From NCBI GenBank assembly GCA_963705285.1, contig OY970066.1:1426001-1490000 (forward strand): a DNA stretch of 64,000 nucleotides, in the 5' to 3' direction. Positions 18,338 to 26,943 of this stretch are shown in pieces. The position numbers were made by a program, and so were the translations under genes. The stretch's first letter is position 1, and each line of letters begins with the position of its first letter. A model generated the notes under the pieces. That model had not been told where the DNA came from, did not search any database, and was given only the letters and a program-made list of their open reading frames with translations. The stretch comes from JACMLD01 sp963705285 (GTDB lineage Bacteria > Bacteroidota > Bacteroidia > Chitinophagales > Chitinophagaceae).

Positions 18338-18553
18338 ACAGGCCCATCGAATGATTATCATACTTTTCGCGGTTTCATTTCAGCTGAATTGATTAGAATG
18401 AGATCATCTTCTATCCTGATAATCATAACAATCTGCGTTCCATCCTCATGACAATCTGCGTTCTATCGGCCCCCAAGCAGCAATTTAAATGATGCAAATG
18501 CCTATATATCGGAAATTATTTTATCTTAGCATCACTTTTCACTAAAACTGGCT

Positions 18554-19114
18554 TTGAAAAAGATTGCTTCTACAATATTATTGGGCTTGCTGCTGTTCAA
18601 TTGGTGTGGTTACCGTTGGGTAATCAACATTGTACAACAACAGGCCGATACCAGGCTGGAAGCAAAGCTGGACATACATGATTATGACGAATCTCAGCTG
18701 GTGGAAATCAAAGTGCCGTTAAATATGCCTTACCAGACCAACTGGGCTGATTTTGAACGTTTTGACGGAGAAATCGAAGTAAACGGCATTCACTATAAAT
18801 ACGTGAAGCGCAAAGTGGAAGATGGCCAGCTTATCCTCAAATGCATCCCCAACCACGCCAAACAACAACTGGAATCTGCCAAAGACAATCTCTTTAAAAT
18901 TACCAACGATTTGCAGCAAGACAATGCCGGCAAGAAATCTGGCGCTCCTGTTGCCACGCCCATTAAAAATGTGTTGAGCGATTACGATAACCAGCAACAA
19001 CCAGGCATTTCCGCCTTAATTGCTGCCGCTACAACCCAATTATACAATATTTACCAGCCCAAAATGGTAAACAAGCTGCTTCATTCAACACCCGAGCAGC
19101 CACCGGAAGCCTAG
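18554..19114 (+). CDS. Conserved hypothetical exported protein
   Basis: A 186-residue protein starting with TTG at 18554: MKKIASTILLGLLLFNWCGYRWV. The hydrophobic N-terminus suits a signal anchor. The body (LEAKLDIHDYDESQLVEIKVPLNMPYQTNW and VNGIHYKYVKRKVEDGQLILKCIP) looks like a small beta-rich domain, followed by a helical, low-complexity C-terminal half. I do not recognise the family. It precedes the haloperoxidase/OMP operon, whose first gene starts 75 bases later, and could be co-transcribed with it; no terminator is visible between them. Confidence 0.65.
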   Translation: MKKIASTILLGLLLFNWCGYRWVINIVQQQADTRLEAKLDIHDYDESQLVEIKVPLNMPYQTNWADFERFDGEIEVNGIHYKYVKRKVEDGQLILKCIPNHAKQQLESAKDNLFKITNDLQQDNAGKKSGAPVATPIKNVLSDYDNQQQPGISALIAAATTQLYNIYQPKMVNKLLHSTPEQPPEA

Positions 19115-19189
19115 TCATTTTCTTTCCGCACCACTACGATGCTGCCATTCAGCAGCGTAAGCGTGCATCATTCTCAATCAAAAATTATA

Positions 19190-20515
19190 ATGAAGAACAT
19201 TGTAGCGTTTGCTATTATCTGCAGCATCCTTGCATCCTGCAAAGAAAAAGGTGATTACACAAAAATTACGCACGATCCGTTGATGTTTAGCAGAACAGTG
19301 TACGAGCTGAATACAGTAGTTATGGGCAACAATTTTAGTCCAATTGTAGCAGGCCGTAATTATTTATACGCATCAGTTGCTGCGTATGAAGTAATTGCAG
19401 GGGGGTATCCTAACCAGTACAACTCGCTGGCGGGCCAGGTAAACGGATTGAAAGCGGTGCCCAAGCCGGATACTACAAAAAAAGTGGATTATGAATTTGG
19501 CGCATTGCTGGCATTTTGCAAACTGGGAGAGGCAGTCACCTTCCCTGCGGGAAGTATGCAGGAATACACCGACAGCCTCAAGAAGATGGTGGCCGACAAA
19601 GGAATGCCAGATGATATATTAGCCAATACCATTGCTTATTCAGATACGGTATCTGCTGTTATTCTAGCCTGGAGCAAGAAAGATAATTATGCCCAAACAA
19701 GAAGCGCTTCCAAATACAATGTGCTTGATTCGCCCGGCCGCTGGGTTCCCACACCACCAGCTTATACCTCTGCTATGGAGCCGCACTGGAACGAAATACG
19801 CACCGTGGTAATGGATAGCGCCGACCAGTTTGTTCCGCCGCCACAATACAAGTTCGACATTGCTAATAAAAACAGCGATTACTATAAAGAAGTAATGGCG
19901 ATTAAAAATGCCATCGACAGTATTACACCCGAACAAAGGCATATTGCAGAATTCTGGGATGATAATCCTTTTAAACTGAATGTATCGGGTCACGTTATGT
20001 TTGGTACCAAGAAGTTTTCTCCTCCCGGCCACTGGATGAGCATTGCCGGTATTGCTGCAAAAAAAGCAAATGCGGATTATGGCACCACAGTATATGCTTT
20101 TGCTATTACGGCCATTGCACAGTTTGATGCATTTATTCAATGCTGGGATCAGAAATATCGTTCTAATACGGCAAGGCCTGAAACGGTTATCAATAAATAC
20201 ATTGATGCCAACTGGCAACCCATTTTGCAGACGCCGCCTTTTCCAGAATATACCTGCGGTCACTCAACTGTTTCATCGGCCAATGCTGAGGCATTGACCA
20301 GCGTATTCGGAGACAAGTTTGCTTACACAGATACTACAGAACTTGAATTTGGTATTGAAAGCAGATCGTACAAGTCGTTTCGCGATGCAGCAATAGAGAA
20401 TAACTGGGCGCGCTTTTATGGCGGCATCCATTTTCATCATTCCTGTATTGTAAGTACAGAATACGGAAGAAAGGTTGGTGAACTGGTGGTGAATAAATTA
20501 AAAATGAAAAAGTAA
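19190..20515 (+). CDS. Vanadium haloperoxidase/PAP2-superfamily lipoprotein 1
   Basis: A 441-residue lipoprotein. The chosen start, ATG 19190, gives the signal peptide MKNIVAFAIICSILASC; the upstream TTG/ATG alternatives at 19139 would bury this signal. The vanadate/phosphate-binding pattern is present: K-x6-RP as KYRSNTARP (about residue 321), CGHS (about 355), and ARFYGGIH (about 408-415). The terminal Asp of GxHxxxD is replaced by Ser here (GIHFHHS), so catalysis may be altered. Members are haloperoxidases or acid phosphatases. The gene heads a same-strand run with two outer-membrane barrels and a second haloperoxidase-like gene. Confidence 0.85.
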   Translation: MKNIVAFAIICSILASCKEKGDYTKITHDPLMFSRTVYELNTVVMGNNFSPIVAGRNYLYASVAAYEVIAGGYPNQYNSLAGQVNGLKAVPKPDTTKKVDYEFGALLAFCKLGEAVTFPAGSMQEYTDSLKKMVADKGMPDDILANTIAYSDTVSAVILAWSKKDNYAQTRSASKYNVLDSPGRWVPTPPAYTSAMEPHWNEIRTVVMDSADQFVPPPQYKFDIANKNSDYYKEVMAIKNAIDSITPEQRHIAEFWDDNPFKLNVSGHVMFGTKKFSPPGHWMSIAGIAAKKANADYGTTVYAFAITAIAQFDAFIQCWDQKYRSNTARPETVINKYIDANWQPILQTPPFPEYTCGHSTVSSANAEALTSVFGDKFAYTDTTELEFGIESRSYKSFRDAAIENNWARFYGGIHFHHSCIVSTEYGRKVGELVVNKLKMKK

Positions 20516-20550
20516 ACAGATTTCTTTCAAACTAACACAAACAACTTATT

Positions 20551-21633
20551 ATGAGACTTATTTTATTGACAATTGCAATTATCATTTTGGCAAATTATAA
20601 TGCAGCAGCGCAAGGTTGTGTAGCTATCCGTACAACAGGTGGCTATTGCGCATCTGGTGCAGCTGCGCATTCAGACAATTCAAATGGCAAATGGTCTTTG
20701 AATATTAATAACCGTTATTTTAAATCATTCCGTCATTTTGTGGGTAATGTAGAACAGAAACACCGCCTTGAGGAAGGGTCGGAAGTAATCAATTATGCCT
20801 ATGCGGCAGATTTTGCATTAACACGCACTGTTAATAAATACTGGTCTTTTACCATAGACCTTCCCATCATTGCCAATACCCGTTCTTCTTTGTATGAGCA
20901 TGGTGGCAAAAAAAGGCATAGCACCAAATCATTCGGCATTGGCGATATCCGCATTGCTGCCTATCGCTGGTTGCTGGATCCTGCTAAAGCGCCCAAAGGA
21001 AATATACAGCTCGGTCTTGGTATTAAATTGCCGACCGGCGATTACAAAGTGCAGGATTTCTTTTATACATCTGACACTACAAAAGCTCTCGGTCCTGTTG
21101 ACCAGTCTATTCAGCTGGGCGATGGTGGTACCGGTTTTACTACAGAAATCAACGCCTATTATAATTTCAACAAGCATTTGGGCGTGTATGGTAATTTTTA
21201 TTACCTGCTAAACCCAAGGGAGCAAAACGGTGTATATTCTTCAAGACAAAATGCGCCTGCCGCCAGTGCTATTCAATATGGCAGTGCTGTAATGAGTGTA
21301 CCTGACCAATACATGATACGCGCTGGTGTTAATTTTACTACCGGCAATTTTTCTGCTTCTGCAGGTGTGCGCGAAGAACGTTTGCCAGCTAAAGACCTGG
21401 TAGGTGGCAGTTCTGGTTTCAGAAGGCCCGGCTATATTTATTCTGTTGAACCCGGCGTATCGTACAGGCTGAAGGCCGTAACTTTTTATGCGTTTGTTCC
21501 CTATGCTTTCAAACGCGATCGCACCCAAAGCTATGCTGATAAAACACGTACCGCTATTACCGGTGTCTATGCACAGGGCGATGCAGCCTTTGCAGACTAT
21601 GCTGTTAATATTGGCGCTTCTATAAACTTTTGA
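20551..21633 (+). CDS. Outer-membrane beta-barrel protein 1
   Basis: A 360-residue protein with a signal peptide (MRLILLTIAIIILANYNAAAQ) and alternating amphipathic strands typical of an outer-membrane barrel (for example WSFTIDLPIIANTRSSLY and NIQLGLGIKLPTGDYK). The GxxLPTGDY pattern resembles the MetA-pathway/phenol-degradation transporter-like family, and a role in substrate or product passage is plausible but unproven. It starts 35 bases after haloperoxidase-like gene 1 and overlaps the spurious upstream extension of the next ORF, so the genes look like one operon. Confidence 0.7.
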   Translation: MRLILLTIAIIILANYNAAAQGCVAIRTTGGYCASGAAAHSDNSNGKWSLNINNRYFKSFRHFVGNVEQKHRLEEGSEVINYAYAADFALTRTVNKYWSFTIDLPIIANTRSSLYEHGGKKRHSTKSFGIGDIRIAAYRWLLDPAKAPKGNIQLGLGIKLPTGDYKVQDFFYTSDTTKALGPVDQSIQLGDGGTGFTTEINAYYNFNKHLGVYGNFYYLLNPREQNGVYSSRQNAPAASAIQYGSAVMSVPDQYMIRAGVNFTTGNFSASAGVREERLPAKDLVGGSSGFRRPGYIYSVEPGVSYRLKAVTFYAFVPYAFKRDRTQSYADKTRTAITGVYAQGDAAFADYAVNIGASINF

Positions 21634-21671
21634 TTGACTGTTTATTTTTCCTGAACCTAAAACTACCTATT

Positions 21672-22637
21672 ATGAGATTACATGCAGCAGGCATTGGCAA
21701 ATGCAGCCTGTTTATTTGCTGTTTACTGGCGTTGGGCATGCATGGGCGTGCACAAACAGACGCTGATGCTATTATGATGACAAAAAACAATTTTTGCGTG
21801 GGCGGTATGTACAGCTACAGCAGCTGGAAAAACTACTGGGAAGGAACCCTCAAAAGAGAGAACCTCAACCTGGGTACCGTTTCAACCCAAATGGTGGGTA
21901 TCATGGGCAACTACGGTATCAGCAGTAAATTGAATGTATTGTTTGGCATTCCGTATATACAAACAAAAGCATCTGCCGGCACGCTGCATGGTCAGAAAGG
22001 TGTTCAGGATGTATCGTTGTGGCTTAAATATATGCCATACGAAAAACAGGTTGGCAATGGAACATTGTCGCTATACGGTGTGGGAGGTATATCATTCCCG
22101 GTTACAAATTACGTGGTTGATTATTTTCCACTGGCAATTGGAACGCGTAGCACCAACCTTACGTTGCGTGGTATAGCAGATTACCAGCTGGGCAGTTTTT
22201 TTACCACTGTGTCTGCCAGTTATGTATTGAGAAGCAATGTCAAAATAGACCGCGATGCTTATTACACAACAGAAATGCACAATACCAATAAAGTAAAGAT
22301 GCCCGATGCGGCACAATTTAACCTTCGTATTGGTTACAGGACAGAACGCATGATTGCAGAGGCGTTGGTAAACAACTGGACAACACTGGGCGGGTTTGAT
22401 ATTACCCGTAACAATATGCCTTTTCCCAGCAACAAAATGAATATGACCAATGCTGGCATCAATATAAAATACAACATTAAAGCAGTAGATGGCTTGTCTT
22501 TGATTGGCGGCGGCACTTATACCTTGGCTGGTCGCAACATGGGACAAGCAACTGCCTTCAATGGCGGCGTTTTCTATATTCTTGCTTTTAAAGGGCATAA
22601 AAAAGTAACTACCAACACTCCTGAAAAAAATAACTAG
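21672..22637 (+). CDS. Outer-membrane beta-barrel protein 2
   Basis: A 321-residue barrel-type protein. ATG 21672 is chosen because it gives a clean signal peptide (MRLHAAGIGKCSLFICCLLALGMHGRAQ region); the frame is open further upstream, but that extension adds non-signal sequence overlapping the previous stop. The body has repeated amphipathic strands (KLNVLFGIPYIQTKAS, NGTLSLYGVGGISFPV). The GISFPVTNY pattern aligns in spirit with the LPTGDY region of the preceding barrel, suggesting distant paralogs. It ends one base before haloperoxidase-like gene 2 begins. Confidence 0.7.
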   Translation: MRLHAAGIGKCSLFICCLLALGMHGRAQTDADAIMMTKNNFCVGGMYSYSSWKNYWEGTLKRENLNLGTVSTQMVGIMGNYGISSKLNVLFGIPYIQTKASAGTLHGQKGVQDVSLWLKYMPYEKQVGNGTLSLYGVGGISFPVTNYVVDYFPLAIGTRSTNLTLRGIADYQLGSFFTTVSASYVLRSNVKIDRDAYYTTEMHNTNKVKMPDAAQFNLRIGYRTERMIAEALVNNWTTLGGFDITRNNMPFPSNKMNMTNAGINIKYNIKAVDGLSLIGGGTYTLAGRNMGQATAFNGGVFYILAFKGHKKVTTNTPEKNN

Positions 22638-22638
22638 T

Positions 22639-24189
22639 ATGAAGAAGATTGCATTATTTGGATTTTTTGCAGTAGCCATGGCCGTTAGTCTTCCATTCGG
22701 CTGTTCCAAAAAAGTAGAGGGCAGAACCGATGATTTGGCCCCCTTAACACCTGCTAAAACAGATGCTGAAGCAGGAACCTGGAAAACGGTTTTATTAACC
22801 AGCGCCTCAGAATTTCCGGTAGCGGCTCCCGTGGCAGTTACTACACCTGAGTACATTGCGCAGGTAAATGAAATAAGAACATGGCAGGCCGATATGACCA
22901 GTGATGAAAAAGCAATAGTAAAATACTGGAGCGCCGGTGCAGTGTTGCGTTGGAATGAGATTCTGCGTGAACTTGTAGCCAAACACAACCTGCCGCCGTA
23001 CCAGAATGCAGACGGCACCTATCCTTTTCCTAATGCCAACAACCCGCTGGCTTATCCCTTGTTTCCATTCTCAAATCCGCCATATGCTGCAAGGGCTTAT
23101 GGTTATGTAAGTGCCGCAGTATACGATGCACTGGTAGCCGCCTACTACTATAAAAAATTATACAACCGTGCCGCACCCTATAATGTAGATGCAACGGTGA
23201 ACGTATCTATACCAAAAACAGATCTGCCTTCTTACCCTTCTGAAGATGCTGTGGTAGAAGGTGCTTCTGTGGAAATGCTGAAATTGCTTTTTCCCGGCGA
23301 CCAGGATTTTGTGCAGCAGAAAGCTGAAGAGCATAAACGGGCGCGCATTTTGGCCGGTGCCAATGTAAGAAGCGATTTGGAAGCGGGTGAGGCATTGGGC
23401 AAAGCTGTTGCACAAAAATTTGTAACAAGAGCAAGGGCCGACAGGGCAGGGGCCGCCGCCGGCAACCAGGTTGGTTGGTCAAAACTAGAAACAGACTGTA
23501 TAGCAAGGGGCGAAAAACCCTGGTACAGCCTGGAATCTCCTAAGCGCCCGCCGATGTTACCCATGTATGGTGTAGTAAGAGCGTTTTTGTTTGATTCTTT
23601 AACAGCTATATCATTACGCCCGGGCCCACCACCGGCTACCGGTAGCGGTAAAATGCAACAGGAAACAGATGAGGCCCTGGAGTATACAAAAAATGATACC
23701 AGGGAACATTACCGTATTGTTCATTATTGGGCCGATGGTGTTGGCACCTCTACACCCCCCGGTCACTGGAATGCCATAGCTGCGGAAGATTTCATCACAA
23801 AAAATTTTAGCGAAGTACGTTGGGCAAGAAATCTTGCACTCTTAAACATGGCCGAAATGGATGCCGCCATTGTTTGCTGGGATACCAAGTATTTCTATTT
23901 TAACCCGCGTCCCACGCAAAACAATCCGGCTATTAAAACATTAACCGGTATACCCAATTTTCCATCCTACATATCCGGGCATTCAACATTCAGTGGTGCA
24001 GCAGCGGCTGTATTGTCATACATAGTTCCTGAAAAAGCAGAAAAATACAACGCAATGGCGCTGGAGGCTTCCAATTCAAGAATGTATGCAGGTATCCATT
24101 ACCGGGCAGATTGTGCCGTTGGCCTGCAGGTGGGTGCCAGTGTGGGCAAGTTTGCAGTAGAACGCGGGAAAATTGATGGTGCCAATTAA
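22639..24189 (+). CDS. Vanadium haloperoxidase/PAP2-superfamily lipoprotein 2
   Basis: A 516-residue lipoprotein with signal MKKIALFGFFAVAMAVSLPFGC. All three vanadate-binding motifs are intact: K-x6-RP as KYFYFNPRP (about residue 415), SGHS (about 445), and SRMYAGIHYRAD (about 477-488), which includes the Asp missing in the first paralog. It should be periplasmic or surface-facing and act as a vanadium-dependent haloperoxidase or a phosphatase of the same fold. The tight spacing (1 base) to the preceding barrel gene argues for co-transcription. The 489-base gap behind it carries a triple structured repeat. Confidence 0.87.
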   Translation: MKKIALFGFFAVAMAVSLPFGCSKKVEGRTDDLAPLTPAKTDAEAGTWKTVLLTSASEFPVAAPVAVTTPEYIAQVNEIRTWQADMTSDEKAIVKYWSAGAVLRWNEILRELVAKHNLPPYQNADGTYPFPNANNPLAYPLFPFSNPPYAARAYGYVSAAVYDALVAAYYYKKLYNRAAPYNVDATVNVSIPKTDLPSYPSEDAVVEGASVEMLKLLFPGDQDFVQQKAEEHKRARILAGANVRSDLEAGEALGKAVAQKFVTRARADRAGAAAGNQVGWSKLETDCIARGEKPWYSLESPKRPPMLPMYGVVRAFLFDSLTAISLRPGPPPATGSGKMQQETDEALEYTKNDTREHYRIVHYWADGVGTSTPPGHWNAIAAEDFITKNFSEVRWARNLALLNMAEMDAAIVCWDTKYFYFNPRPTQNNPAIKTLTGIPNFPSYISGHSTFSGAAAAVLSYIVPEKAEKYNAMALEASNSRMYAGIHYRADCAVGLQVGASVGKFAVERGKIDGAN

Positions 24190-24203
24190 AATAGATATTA
24201 AAC

Positions 24204-24604
24204 TAGTTTAGATAAGCAATAGTTATAATCGTATAAACGCAAACCCGCTTGTTCTCAACTGGGTACAGTTTTACGATAGTTGCTGCAAACAGTGCTCAAG
24301 CATTGCGCAAAAAGACGACAAAAAATATTATATAAATACACAGGTATTTGTAAGATAGTTTAGATAAGCAATAGTTATAATCGTACAAACGTAAACCCGC
24401 TTGTTCTCAACTGGGTACAGTTTTGCGATGGTTCTTTCAAACAACACCGAACAACCCTAACACCAGATATTTGACAATTATACGATACGCCGTATCGGAA
24501 AAAATAGTTTAGTTAAGCAATAGTTATACATCGTATTAACACAACCCGGTTGTTCCCGGCAGGGTGCAGTTATACGATTCTCTAAAGAAACAGGCTATTG
24601 CTTA
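24204..24604 (+). repeat. Three tandem copies of a structured ~76-base unit, period ~150 bases
   Basis: Units begin TAGTTTAGATAAGCAATAG at 24204, 24356 and (TAGTTTAGTTAAGCAATAG) 24505, so the periods are 152 and 149. Each folds the same way. ATCGTA pairs with TACGAT (or TGCGAT by a G-T wobble in copy 2). After one bulged base, AAAC pairs with GTTT in copies 1 and 2, while copy 3 has TAAC with GTTA, a compensatory change. An inner ACCC/GGGT pair closes the loop. After copy 3, CTATTGCTTA (24595-24604) is complementary to the unit's TAAGCAATAG (24514-24523). The spacers are also faintly similar. This fills the gap before the TonB receptor gene. I do not recognise a known riboswitch or attC site. 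Confidence 0.7.
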
Positions 24605-24678
24605 CAACAGTTGATTGCGATGGCAGACTAATCGCATTTTTTACAATAATACTTTTACGTTGGTTAATACCACACACA

Positions 24679-26862
24679 ATGAGGGCTTTTTTTATTGCGG
24701 TAATGATGGTTGGTTCACAAGGGCTGGTTTTTGCCCAGCAGGCAGACAGCATTAAAGTTACTTCACTCGACAGTGTTACCATACGTGGTTTGCTGCGCCT
24801 GGCAGCGCTGTATTCTTTGCCCGAAGTACAGGGAACTTATATTTTTTCTGGAAGAAAAACCGAAGTCATCAATTTGAACCAGGCCAGTGCCGATGTTACC
24901 AATAAAATAGGCAGGCAGGTATTTGCGAAGATACCCGGCATATTTGTGTATGATATGGATGGATCGGGCAACCAGATCAATATTGCAGCGCGTGGATTGG
25001 ATCCGCACCGCGGCTGGGAGTTTAACCTACGCAAAGACGGCATCATCACTAATTCTGATATGTATGGTTACCCGGCCAGCCATTACAGCATGCCATTAGA
25101 AAGCATTGATCATATTGAATTGGTACGTGGTACCGGCTCTCTGCAATACGGGGCACAATTTGGTGGTATGCTTAATTATGTATCCAAAAAAGGCGATACC
25201 GCACGTCCCTTTAGTTTTGAAAGCATTAATACAATCGGTTCTTTTAACCTGGTGAGCACCTTTAATGCAATAGGCGGAAAAACAGGCAAGCTTACTTACT
25301 ATGCATATGTAAGTAAAAAATCACGCGGTGGCTACCGCGATAATGAGCATACTGAATCTGAAGCACAAAATGTGGCGCTTACCTACCAGGCAAATGACAA
25401 ACTATCTATAAAACTAGAATGGGCAAGATCTAAATACCAGTACCGCATTCCCGGCCCGCTAAACGACAATATGTTTTACGCAAATCCGCGGCAAGCCACA
25501 CGTTCCAGAAATTATTTCAGTCCGGATATTCATGTGCCGTCAATTGTATTTAACTGGCAACCCGCGCGCCAAACCACTATTCAGTTTACCACTTCTGCAG
25601 TATTGGGCAAACGCAACAGTGTGCTGTATGATAAACCAACCAATGTGGCAGACACCATTAACCCGGCCACTATGCAATATAATAACCGGCAGGTAGACAT
25701 TGATGCATTTCACAGTTATACTGCCGAACTGCGGGTATTGCAACACTACCGCCTGGGCAGGCAAACAAGCATGCTGGCGGCAGGTGTTCAATATATGAAT
25801 AATGATCTGCACCGTACCCAACTGGGCAAAGGCACCACCGGAAGTGATTATGATCTTACGCTGGTGACACCAGGATGGGGCAGGGATTTGCACTTTAAAA
25901 CAAAAAACGTAGCGCTCTTTGCCGAAAATAAATTTCAACTTACCCCACATTTATCAGCCACCCTGGGTGTAAGAACAGAGATTGGCCAAACCGACCTGAG
26001 CGGCATCATTACTTATTATCCTGAAAACCAGGTGCCGGTAACCATCAGTCATCGTTTTCCGCTGTTTGGCGGCAGTATTTCTTACCGTGTTAACCAACGC
26101 ATGGAATTCTACGGAGGCGCATCGCAGGCATATCACCCCATGTTGTTCAAAGACCTATTCCCGGCTTCTACATTTGAAAAAGTTGATCCAGCCATTAAAG
26201 ATGCCAAAGGATACAATGCAGAAATTGGCTTCAGGGGTAACTGGCGTTTTCTGCGTTGGGATGTTACAGCTTTTGTGCTGCAATACAATAACCGGTTTGG
26301 TACATTATCGCTAACAGACAACACAGGCGCTTTCTATACCTACCGCACTAATATCGGCAACTCGCTTACCAAAGGGCTGGAAATATTTGCGGAAGCCGGC
26401 TTTCCGCTGGGCAACAGGGCGGCATTGTCTGTATTTACTTCTACTGCATTTACACATGCCCGTTATACAACTGCTACCGTTAAAGCCGGCAACATTAATA
26501 AGGACATACGTGGTAATAAAGTGGAGAGCGCACCAGACCTGATAACGCGAAATGGCGTTACGCTCAAAGTGCGCCGCCTGAGCGTATCGGCATTGTTTAG
26601 CTATACCGCCGATACATATGCCGATGCATTAAATACAGTACAACCAGCGGCCGGCACGGGTGCTGTTGGCCTTATACCTTCTTACGCGTTGCTGGATATG
26701 AATGCAGGTTTCCGACTTACAAAAATGCTGGAATTGAAATTGAATGTCAGTAATCTCACCAACAAGCAGTATTTCACCAAACGCCCCACTTTCTATCCAG
26801 GCCCGGGCATTTGGCCTTCCGACGGAAGAAATGTAAGCGGCACGGTAATAATTAAATTGTAA
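24679..26862 (+). CDS. TonB-dependent outer-membrane receptor (FecA-like)
   Basis: A 727-residue receptor for energised uptake of an iron chelate or similar ligand. ATG 24679 gives a signal peptide ending VFAQ; an upstream TTG at 24598 would add 27 residues overlapping the repeat. The plug domain (about residues 50-170) has VFAKIPGIFVYDMDGSGNQINIAARGLDPHRGWEFNLRKDG as separate blocks, followed by a 22-strand barrel ending SNLTNKQYFTKRP and terminal GTVIIKL. There is no N-terminal carboxypeptidase-like domain and no SusD partner, so it is of the siderophore/metal type rather than SusC. The ligand is unknown. Confidence 0.9.
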   Translation: MRAFFIAVMMVGSQGLVFAQQADSIKVTSLDSVTIRGLLRLAALYSLPEVQGTYIFSGRKTEVINLNQASADVTNKIGRQVFAKIPGIFVYDMDGSGNQINIAARGLDPHRGWEFNLRKDGIITNSDMYGYPASHYSMPLESIDHIELVRGTGSLQYGAQFGGMLNYVSKKGDTARPFSFESINTIGSFNLVSTFNAIGGKTGKLTYYAYVSKKSRGGYRDNEHTESEAQNVALTYQANDKLSIKLEWARSKYQYRIPGPLNDNMFYANPRQATRSRNYFSPDIHVPSIVFNWQPARQTTIQFTTSAVLGKRNSVLYDKPTNVADTINPATMQYNNRQVDIDAFHSYTAELRVLQHYRLGRQTSMLAAGVQYMNNDLHRTQLGKGTTGSDYDLTLVTPGWGRDLHFKTKNVALFAENKFQLTPHLSATLGVRTEIGQTDLSGIITYYPENQVPVTISHRFPLFGGSISYRVNQRMEFYGGASQAYHPMLFKDLFPASTFEKVDPAIKDAKGYNAEIGFRGNWRFLRWDVTAFVLQYNNRFGTLSLTDNTGAFYTYRTNIGNSLTKGLEIFAEAGFPLGNRAALSVFTSTAFTHARYTTATVKAGNINKDIRGNKVESAPDLITRNGVTLKVRRLSVSALFSYTADTYADALNTVQPAAGTGAVGLIPSYALLDMNAGFRLTKMLELKLNVSNLTNKQYFTKRPTFYPGPGIWPSDGRNVSGTVIIKL

Positions 26863-26943
26863 AAGCGGTTAACCGTATGCGTTGGACTTTGTTCAAATGA
26901 TATCACTGAGCTTCGGTATAGGGTAACAAGGATCTATTGCCCG

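Noticed and set aside
22092..23018. 308-codon minus-strand ORF across the end of barrel 2 and the start of haloperoxidase 2
   Set aside because: It runs antisense across two well-supported genes with signal peptides and conserved motifs.
24204..24604. Possible integron attC sites or CRISPR repeats
   Set aside because: There are no RYYYAAC/GTTRRRY core sites, no integrase gene and no short cassettes. The spacing of about 150 bases and degenerate spacers do not fit CRISPR.
24204..24604. Cobalamin riboswitch upstream of the TonB receptor
   Set aside because: The B12-box core (GCCACTG-like) is absent, and the unit is triplicated, which is atypical.
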